Assembly (NCBI GenBank): GCA_030704615.1
Contig: CM060731.1
Location: 18,042,001 to 18,106,000 of the forward strand
From: Takakia lepidozioides
Taxonomy: Eukaryota > Streptophyta > Takakiopsida > Takakiales > Takakiaceae
Direction of reading: 5' to 3'
DNA: 64,000 nt
Both the position numbers and the translations under genes were made by a program. This document shows positions 10,825 to 23,149 of the stretch, piece after piece (the stretch's first letter is position 1; every line of letters starts with the position of its first letter). The notes below the pieces were generated by a model, which was not told the origin of the DNA, ran no database searches, and worked only from the letters and a program-made list of their open reading frames with translations.

Positions 10825-11272
10825 GACATCTACAGAGGGAACGTGTTACTTCAAGGGTGACGGTTAATTAGTTAGGTGGTTAGAACAGCTTGCAGGTAGA
10901 TTAGACAGGGCGGCAACAGGAAGAGGATCACTTCTTGAGGAGGACGAGAAGGGGAGATGTAACGGAGAGTGGAAACAGTGAAGAGGAGATGATGACTTGA
11001 TTGAGGCTTAATTCACGCAAACTGTAAAATTATACAGTATGGTAGATTAGGGACACCATGGCATAAGCATGATACATGATTAATCTTAATCCGATATTGA
11101 ATCGATACAAACATATTGTGTAGAGAGACATGAGAGAAGCTGTGGAATGAATGCATGATTAATTGGAACTTAGTAGATACTGAAGCAATCTGATGCTTCA
11201 GTATACACGGTAAGGTAAATTGATAACATGAAGGCAAGAAGGAATACAAATAGGAAGCACAACCATGATTCA

Positions 11273-14200
11273 CTAGCTGTAGGTCATGACTGATTGTTCT
11301 GAGCGGGCTGAGTGCTTAGAGATATCCAACTCTTCTATCTTGGAGTTTCCACCTCGGATAGCGAAGGGATGGGTGAGTAAAAGCCGCTCGACAACATCCA
11401 TTTGGACCCATTGGAAGAGCAAAGAAAACCGCGGGATTGACACTTGGGAATAGTCGTGTGGTGGATAGATCATATCATCCTGTCTATTAGGAAATAATTA
11501 TTAATTCATTGGAAGTTTTTCGCAATTGAATGCAGAAAAGAAAGCAAAAGGCGGAGAATGAAGTACCACCTTTGGCGGCACTTGCTCCAAGCCGGATGAG
11601 GTTTTTCCGCCAATTCCACCGGCGATGGGTCTTTCGCCGTCTGGTATGTTTTTGTCAACCCCTCCCATAAGTAACCTCGCGCGATCGCCCGCGGTTTCCG
11701 AAGCTGCCACCTTGGGCGACGATATCTTCACTCTCAAGTCGTATTGTTTCTTCATTGTACGCTGTTGTGTGTCGTTGGTTTTGGTATGTGTCACTTCCTC
11801 CGTATTGGACTCACGGATCTACAGAAAATGCGGGTGATTAGACTTCCGTATAAATTTCGATTCATTTACGAGACTATCACATAGCAATAGGTTATTAGTT
11901 CCATTGGTAAAAGATTTTGATATTATATCAAGTTTGTTATAAATTGGGTTTTACAAGTGTCAGGACAGCTCATAATCTTCAATACTCACGTCAACAGAGT
12001 TTTGATCACCGACCAATGCCCTAGAAGCCTGACCATCAACGATGTCTCTAACTTGTTGGCTTAAACGTTGATATGGTGACATCTGTAATGGCATATCCCC
12101 CTCTATAGGACTGAATCCCACCCCTGAGTCTATTTCTGAAATCTCCTTATCGAAGACGTCTCTAGAATCAGCGTTATCTTTTACATTGTCTCCCCCCACT
12201 TCTTCAGTGGAGGAAGACAACACAGTTGTCTCGGGATTATCTCCTTCACCGGTATTTGTCTGGGCCTATGGATGGTGGCTTTCTTTTGGTACTATCCTCC
12301 CTGCTTGTTCAGCTGGTGGATTTCTGCCTTGCTCAATTTTTTCTGTCTCCTCTTGCAAGAAATTGTTGACGGCATCATCGTGTTGGTAGTCGCCCTTGTC
12401 TTCCTCACCTCCCTCATGTTCTTCACTTTTCTCCAACGTTTCGTTTCCGTCACCTTCTTCTTGGTTTTGCTCTGTCTCCAGATTTCTTTGTTCGTCGTCT
12501 TCATCGTCATCGTCGTCGTCATTTCCTTTGCCATTGTGCCTGTGGGTCTCCTCCCCTCCCAATGTGTCATCACCAACCTCGGTTCCGTCCTCATTCTCCG
12601 TGTGGAGGAGTGTGTAGTTAACGGCAATCTTATTCGCACAAAATTTCTTTTTCAGGTCGTGATTTATATCGAGGACTTGGACGTTCCTAGCCTGCAACAG
12701 ATGCGAACCATTGAGTAAATAGAATGAACGTGTGATCGCGCGAGGTTCCAAAGATGTGTGTCGGAAATGGAAATGGAAAAGGAAATTGAATTGGAAATAT
12801 AAATGAAATGCTTACGTGGAGAGTCGATGTTAATATTACGCCTCCAAAAATGTTGACAACCGCCATCCCTTCGCCACAGAACAAGGACGCAATGTAGTCG
12901 CTCGACTCTGCCCGCAATTCGTGTTCATAAGCAGCACAATCTTTCTCGTGTTCCGTGAGCTCAGTGTCCGGAGCCTTAATCACTAGTTTAATGGGGCTAA
13001 ACATCAGCACTCCCTGTAGGTGCTCCACGTGGTTCTCAATCTGGGCAGCTATAGCAGGAGATACGTAATCAATGCACATGAGTGACATTGAAAATGACTT
13101 TGGCCGGCTCATGTAAGGATTGTCGAACTCTCCAGGAAGATACAACCCTGAAGCAGAATATACTTGTCCCGCCCCTCGCCAAACCTTATGTACGAAACCA
13201 GATTGGAAGAGGACCTATGCGTCGAGAAGAAAACAAATGCATTGGGGGCCGGGGCTCAGCTGTTGTTCGAAGAACGCATCGAAAATATTCTTGTAATTTC
13301 TTTGCATGAAAACAGTTGAATCATCGTCACAGACTGTGTTGACGAACACCATTGCCATGTTATTGAAATCCCTCTTTCTCACAATTTTCAACTGTGTTTT
13401 GGCATCCGTGAACCTCCACTTCCCTCCTATGCACTGGTAATGTGACTTGAAGGTATTCTTGAGGTTGCCCATTTCCTTCTCCATGTCTTCAACCCTTTTA
13501 TTACATGAAAGCACGTATTTGATGAAAGCGTCACTCACTTTCTCGGTCTTCATATGCATGTTCACTTTGCTTTTCATGTATTTGGCCCCCAGTTTCGATC
13601 GGAATGTCTCAAACTCCGACTTGTTGAACTTGTACTTTTTCTTCACTTCGAGCCATTGTGCTTTTGTGTATAGCTCTGGATGCTGCTTGCTCCTCGCATC
13701 AAATCCCAATACCACCATGGCATCATCGATGATAAACCGCTTGTCCTTTATTCGATCGATGTAATCGGACAGGCATAGAATCTTGGGGTCTTTTCCTTTG
13801 TAAGGACCACGAACGCAGATCTTCAAGTCCAAAATCTTCTGTGTAACCTTCTTCATTTGAAGGGGGTTCAATCCTTGGAGTTTGCAGACTCCGAAAGATG
13901 ATTCTCATAGAAGCAGAGAAGAATATAGAAGCACGCGCAATCGCGCGAGGTAAACGTTGATGTACTATACCTTTGCAGCCATAATTGTGTGCTGGCCTCC
14001 AATGACGAAGAATTTTGAATTGTTAATATCCTGCTGATGCCTTGTTTCATTGCAGACACCTGGGTTGGCACCTGTTTGTTCCTCGGCGCCAGATAGACGG
14101 GATGTTTCGTATCTAGAACCCGCAACTGGTACAAATGGGCTTTTACTTCATTTTTTTCATTAATATTCAGCGGACGATACACCATGCTTCTTGGAGCAAG

Positions 14201-15285
14201 TTCCATCCTTGAGATGTCAATTGAGATTATGTGGTTGAACCCAAAAAGGAACATGTCTTTGTAGTCATTCTGCAGACTTTGATTCATCGCCTCGCACTTC
14301 ACCTTGTCGAAAATGTCGCCAGCTTTTGGCTTCTTGTTGTCATTCATAAATACAATATCGAACTCTTCTTTCTTTTTCTTTTTCCCAGCTAGCTGCTCCT
14401 CCTCATTCTCAGTCTGAGAGGATCCCGCCGTGGACTTCCGTTTCCCTTTATCATTTGTCCCCTTCGCTACCTCATCGTCTCGTTGTTTTCTGTTGATGTT
14501 TCCCTGCGCATGGAGTACATCTTGGAAAATGCTCCAAGCTCGTACGAATCCCTGAGCAGTCAGGGCTGCACCACCTTCAGGGAAAGTGAATCCCATCTTT
14601 ACAGCTGGTTTCATCATTGCCTTGCGAATGCGATGAGATTCCAGACAAAAGCCAAACGTCTTTTTCGCTCTACCATCCTCCAATATGAAAACCACCATCA
14701 TTGGATTATCCACGTCAGACTCCATCTCAACATCTTTAACGTAGCCATAACTAAGCTCCTTCACCTCCGCTCCAATCTTGAAGAAAAACTTCAGTTGGTG
14801 GTATTCATGGTACCAGGCACTGGGGAGATCCTGTCAAGTTCCACGAAAACTAGGAATAACAGAGGAGTTAAGTCTGCAACACCTGGACATCAACTGGAGA
14901 AAGACAGTGCCAAGACTAATGCCCACTATGGGGAGACATTTGACATCGCAAGGAACAGTAGATCTATGTGATGAAGAATGCTTGCAAAGTATTAGTAGCA
15001 AACATATCGGTCTTCCCAAAATCCAACACCATCTCCTGAAGAGATTTTCTCACCACCACCTTCACTGGTTCGTCATTGGTTGCAGGGATCTCCTCAAAGG
15101 AGGTACACCCACATGATTTATTCCCCACTCGGAGATCGCCTGGTTAGCAGTATACAAAGCTACATGGTCTATACTGAAGTTTGACGATTTGTTGAGATGA
15201 ACTCCCCACATATCTCCTTGCATACGCCAACCAGGCAATCCGCCGATATGTTTGACTGACCACTGAACATGAAACACAACATTAT
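11273..15285 (-). CDS. Multi-exon gene of unknown function (acidic, Lys-rich linker, GGQH motif)
   Basis: A chain of coding segments on the minus strand is separated by short introns. About 15277-15000: VQWSVKHIGGLPGWRMQGDM, then VVVRKSLQEMVLDFGKTD. 14830-13971: DVEMESDVDNPMMVVFILED ... SIDISRMELAPRSMVYRP ... FFVIGGQHTIMAAK, followed by a GTATAG donor. 13900-13215: KILDLKICVRGPYKGKDPK. About 13145-12835: YLPGEFDNPYMSRPKSFSMS. 12715-11963: an acidic tract with seven Asp in a row near 12500. 11794-11501 and 11473-11273. The motif VIGGQH preceded by I-D-I-S-R-M-x-L-A-P is reminiscent of a ParB/sulfiredoxin-like fold, but this is tentative. Exon ends are approximate and some joins need a 1-nt shift. 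It could be a host gene or a transposon-borne gene; the rich, Lys/Glu-heavy composition does not decide. Confidence 0.45.
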
Positions 15286-15783
15286 GTTATCTGGATTAGA
15301 TATCTCATGGCATTATTTCAGGATTGAGAGGAAAGGCCGAAGTTTGAAACAAACCATAATGTTACGGATGCCAGGCCAATATACAAATGGGAATCCCCTT
15401 TGGAAGAAATGGAATTGAAAGAAACTAACTTACAATTAAGCTGGAATATGGGACATTCAATTGTGACTGCAATATGGAATAAATGGAATGGAATAAATCA
15501 AAGTCATAATTAAACTGGAAATCTCAAAAGCTGCAGATCATTAAATTGGTTTAAAAAATCGTGAAGAATACTTTATTATTCAACAGTGAAGAATGAAAAC
15601 GGAGACATCGTTGGCGTTTAAATGTACAATCATATATGCCTGCCTAAAACTGAGATGAAGGACTATATCATGGTGATTCAGGTCACCCCCATAAAGTGAT
15701 CCTACTGATTATTGTATGTATTCGATGGAACCACGTCGAGATTCTGAACTGGTTCAAGTACACTCCTGTGAGTCCGTGCAGAA

Positions 15784-16414
15784 TCAATCTATTTCTGATG
15801 ATTCTGAAATGTCGGAACTTACAGTTGACCTAGGTGTGTACTGTGCCAAAAATGAGGCCAATGCAACCGACCCGAGTCTGAGGTGGCTAAAGTATCCTAT
15901 TGGCGAGTATTCTGGGGATCCCGGAGTATACTCTGGCGATGAGGGTGTATACTTTGGGGATGCCGGAGTGTACTCTGGGGTTGAGGGAGTGTACTCTGGT
16001 GATACGGGAGTATACTCCGGAGATCCGGGTGTATAATCTTGGGTATCTGGCGTATACGCGGTACATAGCGTAGAAATCATTTGATTATGCCGATACTTCA
16101 GCTACAGGATCTCTGGAAGACCCTCCAAAGTATTTTTCTAGAAAAGAACTTAAAGCTGCTGACCCGGGAGGAACGTCGCAAACATATCCTATTGGTGAAT
16201 AATTGTCCTAATCGTTTGATTCAGGGGAGTAGGTGTCAGGCTCCTCTGTGGATGGAATTGTAGAAACTGGAGATGATATAACATGAACTCCTTCGGAAGG
16301 TCCCGTCATAATAACCGCAGCTCCGCATTCACCTTGTGAGGAGGGTGAAAGCGTTGCCTTGTTTCCGGTATGTTCCATCTCCTTCTCCTCCCTCATCGAA
16401 CACGAATCCACCAC
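15784..16414 (-). pseudogene. Repeat-protein coding tract with CTD-like YTPxSPE heptads
   Basis: On the minus strand 15784-16080 encodes seven tandem heptads of the form Y-T/S-P-x-S-P-E, followed by [20 protein letters not shown]. Just upstream, in another frame and ended by a stop, the strand encodes YSPIGYVCDVPPGSAALSSF, clearly a second copy of the same block. 16208-16414 (ISSPVSTIPSTEEPDTYSPE) is Ser/Pro-rich too. The heptads resemble the RNA polymerase II CTD consensus YSPTSPS. The tract lies upstream of the minus-strand gene at 11.3-15.3 kb and may be one of its exons or a decayed duplicate. The opposite strand is also open (GVYSGD repeats), a by-product of the 21-bp periodicity. Confidence 0.5.
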
Positions 16415-16449
16415 ACTGGAAGAATCCTCAAGAACTCGTGCTCAGTTAT

Positions 16450-18420
16450 AGACTGTACAGAAGAAGACACGCGAAGAATGCACGATCGCGCGTATTTGGT
16501 CCACAATTTTCCCTCCAATAACATAAAATCCGATTGTAAGCAACAACGATGTTGCTAAGCATGGCGAACAAAATCCATATACATGACTTTGTTCTTTCAG
16601 TCATATAAGAGTATCTTGACATCTATTATCCCAAGAAAATTCTTCCAAGCTGTAGCAACATCAGAACCACGCGCGATCGCGCGTTATTGAGTTGAGGCAC
16701 AGATGAACTAATTTCATCCCACTGCGAGAAGTCTACCGGAATGACTATTAAAGTACATTGAGAACATTGAGGATTATCCAGCTGGGAGTCGTTTTTATTT
16801 ATATTTAGAATAAGACTAAAACGAAGAAGTCAAATTCGAGCTATTGCGCAAGGTTCAATAATTGCATAATCCTTAAAATTGAAAACTATGAGTTTATTGT
16901 CGTACTAATGAATGATTTCTTTGACCCCGTACAGTTTGGTATTAGCTACTGTTCGTTAGTTCTCATGTAGGTGTCGACTTGCACTGAATGAAGCACGCGC
17001 AATCGCACGCGCACCTTTAAACCATTCTTGGACATCACATCTTCACTGTCTAATCTGAAAGAGTGCTCGATATAATCGATGAACAACCTAAACGATGTTG
17101 ACGACAAGTAATATGTCAAACTGCCCTGGACTTTTGGATTGATATTTGGATACTATAGTATACTATTGTGTCCACACTGAACACCTTCGCCCATCATACA
17201 TAAGAGTGACAATGCCACCACATATATAGGAATTATAATACTCTGTGTGCATGGCAAGACATATATCCTCATATGTATCATCTAATCATCTGGGTATCAA
17301 TGGTGTTGTTGTGGTCGATAGAATACAAGTACCAACCAAATGAAGCATGCGCGATCGCGCGTGCTTCTTCAGGGCATTCTTTCGCATCACATCTTCAATT
17401 TCTCATCCAATGCAGTTTATGGAGTCAAATTCGCGCGATTGCGCAAAGATCAATAATTGCATAATCCTTAAAATTGAAAACACTGAGTTTATTGTCCTAC
17501 TAATGAATGATTTCTTCAACCACGTACAGTTTGGTATTAGCTACTGTTCGATAGGGCTTCTGTAGGTGATGACTTGCACTGAATAAATCACGCGCGATCG
17601 CGCGATCGCTCTTTTTAACCATTCTTGGACATCATATCTTTACTGTCTAATCTGAAAGAGTGCTCGACATAATCGATGAACAACCTAAGCGATGTTGACG
17701 ACAAGTAATATTTCAAACTGCCCTGGGCTTTTGGATTGATATTTGGATACTATTGTGTACTATTGTGTCCACACTGAACACCTCCATCCATCATACATAA
17801 GAGTGACCATGTCACCACATACAGGAATTATCACATTCTGTGTACATGGCAAGACAGATAAAGTGCGACGGAAGATTTTAGTTGACATTGTATAATGTGA
17901 ACTAATGTCTTCCGAAACACTTTACAGTTTTGAGTATGCACTCAGACATATCCTCATATGTGTCATCTAATCATCTGGGTATCAATGGTGTTCTTGTTGG
18001 TCGCTAGAATACAATTACCAACCAAATGAAGCACGCGCGATCGCGCGTGCTTCTTCAGGGCATTCTTTCGCATCACATCTTCAATTTCTCATCCAATGCA
18101 GTAAACTACGGAGTCAAATTAGCGTGATTATGCAAGGTTCAATAATTGCATAATCCTTAAAATTGAAAACACTGAGTTTATTGTCCTACTAATGAATGAT
18201 TTCTTCGACCCAGTTTGGTATTAGCTACTGTTCGTTAGTGCTCATGTAGGTGACGACTTTTACTGAATGAAGCACGCGCGATCGTGCGTGCTTCGTTCAG
18301 ACCATTCCCTTGAGGAAAGTGCTTATTGGCCTCACTCCAAGTCCTAACTAAACCATGTTTCGCAATACTATCACTGAAATAAACACGGGCGATCGCGCGA
18401 GGTTTCTCTACGGCTTACAA
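16450..18420. repeat. Complex tandem repeat with GCGCGATCGCGC palindromes
   Basis: The motif CAATAATTGCATAATCCTTA starts near 16857, 17451 and 18141, always followed by similar sequence (GAGTTTATTGTC.TACTAATGAATGATTTCTT). Two further blocks (CATCTAATCATCTGGGTATC; TCTGAAAGAGTGCTCGA) also recur, giving a tandem repeat with periods of about 594 and 690 bp. Each unit carries one or more near-perfect palindromes of CGCGCGATCGCGCG type. No gene is visible here. Confidence 0.8.
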
Positions 18421-19950
18421 AATCACTATGAATCCCTATTTCGAGAGGCACATAATGCAGATCATGGAAATAATGTGCATAACCGAATCGAGCCAAAAAC
18501 ACAGTTTGGTATCCAGAACTGTACATGGTAAAATGAGTTCACACCATAGGCTGCAAAACCTAAACAGTTGCCAGCTATACCTACACACTCCCCCGCACAC
18601 GGTGAATTGCTCAAACCCACACTCACTCCAACTCACGCTCCCTCGATCTCTCACCCTCTCGCTTACTCGATCTCCACCTCTTTGCCTCTCTCGCTCAGTC
18701 GCTCTCTCGCACCTCTTCCTTGAGTCCAAAATTGAACAGGGCTTCCTCGTGTATCAAATGAATGCAAAAGGAGACTCCTTTCTGTCACTCCTTTCGGTCA
18801 CTCCTCCTTATATGCCTTACCACCTGTAATCTCAACCATCGGCGTTATGTCGCATCCTACGGTTTGTGGCCTCAATGCATGGATGAATGAAAGGCGGGAT
18901 GTTTCCCAACGGTTCGCTGAGGACCCCTAAATTTATGCAGGTACAATCAATGATGCGACATGACCCTGGAATTATTGCGGGTTCCCGTGACGGCGCTCAT
19001 CCATGAGGGGAGTTGAATCATCCACTAGGGCAGTCATCTCATCCAGTATACGTCTGTTTCATCCGTGAAAGCTCTTATTTCATCCAATGATAAAATATTT
19101 TTCATAGGTTCAATAATGAGGTGTCGGGACGTGCATCTGGGATTTGATCGGTCTCACGTTTTCTCTACCTACACCTCATCTACGGCCCCACGTTCATTGC
19201 GGCTACTTAATGTCACCATGCCATAGATGGCCATCGGCTCATCACAATGGCCTTAAGAGGCGGCCACTTTCGTCGCCGACTATTCCTTCTCTTGTATCAT
19301 TAATTCAACATTGGATTTTCTGCTTCTCTGGTGCTTTGGATGTTAGATTCCAGATCTCGAATTAGTTAGTTATTCGCATTGGACGCAATAACTTAGGGAC
19401 CCATTAATGTTCGTTGGATTTCAAACTCCTACTTGAATTTATGCGCTGGAGGACACATAATAGCCACTAGATTACACGAAAGAGCATATCCAGGGCGACA
19501 ATTTGTCGATCCATGACACTCCAAACGCACCGCTGTAATGTGAACACGTCGACCTTGTACTGTTTGACAATCTGTATAAGACCCTGCCCTGTGCACACTT
19601 GCCATTTTTTCCCTCTCAATTGCTCTGGCTCGATGATCTTCAGGACTGTCTGTTTTACGTTCATTCTTCCCTTTGTACTCCTGTCAATATTGAGAGCCTC
19701 TCCACATCATCTGGGTTTCTCTTCTGTCTCTCTGCTCCTCTGTTCCCATCCATTGTCTGCAAAGATCTTACATACACACCCGACCGTTTTATGTACTTTG
19801 AATGATCACTCGCACTCCAGCTATTTCGTTCATCCATGTTTCATTTATTCATCCATTTGCTTACTTGTCATCCGAAAGTCGTCTACCATTATTCATCTGT
19901 CCTTCATATTGTTATAGTGTCTTGCGATCCGGTGTCGTTGCCATATCCGC
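18421..19950. other. Stretch without a supported gene
   Basis: Short ORFs here are CT-rich or low complexity (for example the CTCTCGCTCAGTCGCTCTCTC area near 18690). The part from about 19500 may be the 5' region of the ORF that starts at 19953. I see no RNA gene or transposon terminus. Confidence 0.4.
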
Positions 19951-19952
19951 AC

Positions 19953-20492
19953 ATGGATGCGGACTCTTTGGGAGAAGCAATCGGAACACCTGTCGTTTGG
20001 GATGTGGTGCAAATTCAAAAAGATACTGGGACTGACACCAACACCAACAATGAGGTTCCTCGGTTCTCGGAGGTTGAATTGACATCTGCGGCTGATTACC
20101 ATCCAAAATTCAGTGAACAAATTGAATCTGACATGTCAAGGCCGTCTCCGAATAACGATGTTGCTATGGGTAGAGACAGTTGGAGAATTAAATTGTGTAT
20201 TCTCCTTGGAGATGAACAAAGTGCTTTGTACGAGGGAAGAATTCAAGCATGTTATCTTGACGAGGTGATACTTTGTGAAAAAGTTGGAGAACATCACGTC
20301 GGGGTGCTTGTTACAAGGATTTTGAATGGCGGTTCGACCAATCTCATGTGTCTCGTGAACTGGCCATTGACGCAGATTCGGTTGATTGATAGTGGCAGGA
20401 CATTGTCACATGAGCTTCAGAGGTTTATCAATAGCCGGGAACAAACAGATATTGGTCACAACGAGAAAGGTGTGAAAAAAGCAGCATACTGA
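19953..20492 (+). CDS. Uncharacterised transposon-like ORF, first segment
   Basis: From the ATG at 19953 the frame reads MDADSLGEAIGTPVVWDVVQ, an Asp/Glu-rich linker, then RIKLCILLGDEQSALYEGRI, VGVLVTRILNGGSTNLMCLV and ends KGVKKAAY at 20492. The ORF track extends upstream to 19836, but that part is hydrophobic and low in coding character, so I prefer the inner ATG. It heads a set of plus-strand coding segments through 22471 that look like one protein or one element. No domain is recognised; low-complexity A-rich sequence follows the stop. Confidence 0.45.
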   Translation: MDADSLGEAIGTPVVWDVVQIQKDTGTDTNTNNEVPRFSEVELTSAADYHPKFSEQIESDMSRPSPNNDVAMGRDSWRIKLCILLGDEQSALYEGRIQACYLDEVILCEKVGEHHVGVLVTRILNGGSTNLMCLVNWPLTQIRLIDSGRTLSHELQRFINSREQTDIGHNEKGVKKAAY

Positions 20493-20640
20493 CATTTCAA
20501 CAGACAAAAAAAAATCCCGAAAAAAAACGATTCCAAAAAGATAAACACTCGCCTCTCTCTACAAGCAGTTCGAGAAGTCAGCAGCAAACAATATTGCAAT
20601 TTACAGTGTTGCCAATATTTTCGACTAGAGAAAAACACTT

Positions 20641-20931
20641 GCTATCCGGACCGCTTATTGGGGATCCTCTTACGACGAACGGAGAGAGCTCGGTTTTGAT
20701 GTTCCCAAAAGACTTCATCGAATCGACGAGGTTTCGACAAAGGCCTACATAACCATTGAGGGCGTTGATGTATGTGAGACAACTTGGTGGACAATTCACG
20801 GAATCGGTCGTTCAACCTACATGGAATACAAAAAACTAAGTAGAGAGGGTGTCGTTACATCGTTGCACGGGAATTCCGGAGTGAAACGACCCCGCGGCGT
20901 CCACAAACTCGTCAAGCTGAAAGAAACTTAA
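20641..20931 (+). CDS. Helical DNA-binding-like segment of the same transposon-like set
   Basis: Open from about 20641 to the TAA at 20929-20931: AIRTAYWGSSYDERRELGFD, then ITIEGVDVCETTWWTIHGIG and STYMEYKKLS. The pattern 'C-x-x-x-W-x-x-I-H-G-I-G-x-S-T-Y' resembles the N-terminal helical region that precedes a DDE core in several uncharacterised eukaryotic transposon ORFs (from memory; not checked). There is no Met at the start, so this is an exon or a frameshifted piece. Confidence 0.35.
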   Translation, partial: AIRTAYWGSSYDERRELGFDVPKRLHRIDEVSTKAYITIEGVDVCETTWWTIHGIGRSTYMEYKKLSREGVVTSLHGNSGVKRPRGVHKLVKLKET

Positions 20932-21325
20932 TGTCGATTATAAATGGAAATTCCGATCTCATGCCTCATAAGACCCGATGTATTGGAGACGGACGGAGAG
21001 ATACTCTTCGAGTTCTACCACCTGAACTGAACTGGAAAAAAATTCGTGAGGAGTGTAATGAGGTCATTTTTTTTATTTTTTTACCACTTTCCGAATTTTT
21101 CCCAATGTCGAGGTTAGAAAAAGTGGTAGCATGTTTGCCAAATGTACAGACTGTGAGATGCTCAAAGACCTAATCAAAAAGTCGGTCAAACGTAGCGATG
21201 AGTAGGCCTCACACAAGAAAAACACTTGATAAGCACCTCAGGCTTTAAAGAGTCTTGCAGGAGACTCTATCACAGCTGGAGGAATGAGTCAGCTATGATG
21301 TCGTCCGAGTTCCTCTGCATCATTC

Positions 21326-22471
21326 ATGACAAGATGGATCATCGAAAACAACTATTCCAAGGTTGCAGACGACGAACAAGATGGTCTCCAGCTTAGGTCA
21401 GCTTCCAATCTCTCTCAAGTTCTGCAATTTATTCCTCAAATCATTCAAGAGGTGCCAGATTTCAAGGCGTATGTGGACGGTTGCATTCTCGATGGAAAAG
21501 AGGCTTTAGTTGGGCAAACAAAAATGCATGTATTTCGATTCTATGTAGATGAAGATGGTTGGCATGTCATGAAGTTTAAGAAGTTTGCTACTGATTCTGA
21601 GTGGCTCCCCAAAAAATGTGCGGTGAAGATGTGGAAGTCGAATCCCGATGGATCTCCAAAGTTGCCTGTAGCAGTACAACCCAGGGCTGTAAAAAAAACA
21701 CCAATTTGGGGAGTGGGAGATGACTCATCCGATAAACAGTCTTTTATCAAAACTGGAATTAAAAAATACAGGGAGTTCTGGAAGAAGGGGATGTTGCTTG
21801 ACGATCATTATCGTGACATCATGATACAGTATGATCAATACTGGGAAGCAATCCTTGCAGAACTTGATCTTCCTATTTATGGAGAATCACAACATTCAAT
21901 CGCGCTTAAAGAGGGTTTTTGGCCCTCAACCAAGTGGGCTATCAACCACCACAGAGCCGGAATCCATACACCTGCAGTGGATGATCTGTCGGAAGAAGAT
22001 GAAGTCATGGAGCCGTATTGTGGCCCTCGGTGTGATAGACCGAAGTAGCCTCTAAATCCGTTCAAGGACATTGAGAACGGATTCTTCGTCTTGGTTCGAC
22101 TAGTAGATACTGTGATGTTTCCACTTTGGATGGGGATGGCAATATCGGATATGGTCCGCGACAGAGGATCCAGGAATTCTAATAAGGTTCACGTCGAATG
22201 GTGGAGACCCAAGAAAGGAGGTAGCCCTTCCGATTTGGACAGGTACAGAGATTGTTGGTCCAAAGTTTGGGAGTTCAATCCAGATGATCCCCCTCAGTGG
22301 ATACACATTAACTCTGTCGTTTGGACAATGCCTACAAGAAAAAACACGACACGTAATAGCTCTAAGAAAATTGCCGCGGTGGAGGCGGAAAAATCACCAG
22401 CAAATTTGGATGAGGCCAATCAACAGTCAGACAATGAAGACAATGCAACCTCGGGCGGAGAACAAGGTTGA
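21326..22471 (+). pseudogene. C-terminal part of an uncharacterised transposon-like ORF
   Basis: Two frames join around 22050. 21326-22048 contains HVFRFYVDEDGWHVMKFKKF, YREFWKKGMLLDDHYRDIM, FWPSTKWAINHHRAGI and YCGPRCDRPK. After a stop, the next frame continues with NPFKDIENGFFVLVRLVDTV, HVEWWRPKKG, DRYRDCWSKVW and PPQWIHINSVVW, ending in a Lys/Glu-rich tail at 22471. The later part resembles a small beta-rich reader-like module (a run of V-R-L ... V-E-W-W-x-P). I cannot name the superfamily. The DDE core expected in between the segments is missing, so this copy is probably deleted internally. Confidence 0.4.
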
Positions 22472-23149
22472 CAAGGACATATTGTGGAAGTTCGTTCACT
22501 CCTCGACATGTTTTCAAGAATTAAACTAATGTTTACCTCCACTCTCCATTGTGTTATCACGTGTTCAAATATTAATCTACCTTCTTTGCCAGCCATCCAT
22601 TTTTTTCCGAACCTCATCTCTGTAACGTTTCAGGAACCTCGAGTGATTATCCGGAGTTCCTAGTTTTCCTGATGTCACTGCTTCCTTCTCTTTGCAGTTC
22701 CTCTCTCGCATTACACCCATTTCTTTTGGTTCTCTGGTTCTCACCAAAGTGTCTTCTCCTCAACAGATTTGCCCATCTCCTTCATTCTCGGTCCACATGA
22801 TCGTATTGTTAGGCTCAATATGATTGGTTTAAAAAATGTCATGAGTATAAACCGCGTGGCAATTGTGAAAGTTGTTGCTCAATGGACAAGTTTTCTCGCG
22901 GTTTACTGCTTGTGAATCTTTGTGAATCTTCTCCCATTACTCGTCAGTAGCTTTCTGTAAGTCTGGCTTCAAGTACAGAGTTACATTTCTTTTACTGCAT
23001 TTTCGGACTATCTTAAAATTCTTCTCAATTTTCTTCATCACTAATCAGTCCTGAACCTCGCTTTGCCACCCGTTATTCCGTGTCATCTCAGGTCAATTTA
23101 TCTTGGGTCTATTTATCTTATTAGGACCTTCTAAAGACAATACTTCTGG
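22472..23149. other. Stretch without a supported gene
   Basis: Pyrimidine-rich, no coding character, no clear repeats or RNA gene visible. Confidence 0.4.

Noticed and set aside
10825-10830. GACATC as certain target duplication of TE1
   Set aside because: The sequence before it does not end in CA and a 6-mer match over several hundred bases can be chance; kept only as a weak possibility.
12272-12718. Plus-strand hydrophobic ORF as a membrane protein
   Set aside because: It is the complement of an acidic Asp/Glu-rich coding tract on the minus strand.
15716-16036. Plus-strand ORF with GVYSGD repeats as a protein
   Set aside because: The minus strand of the same 21-bp repeat has a duplicated neighbouring block (SPIGY...), so the minus reading is better supported.
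11672-18400. GCGATCGC motif as cyanobacterial HIP1 and thus bacterial DNA
   Set aside because: Surrounding DNA has introns and plant-type transposons; the motif sits in longer eukaryotic repeats.
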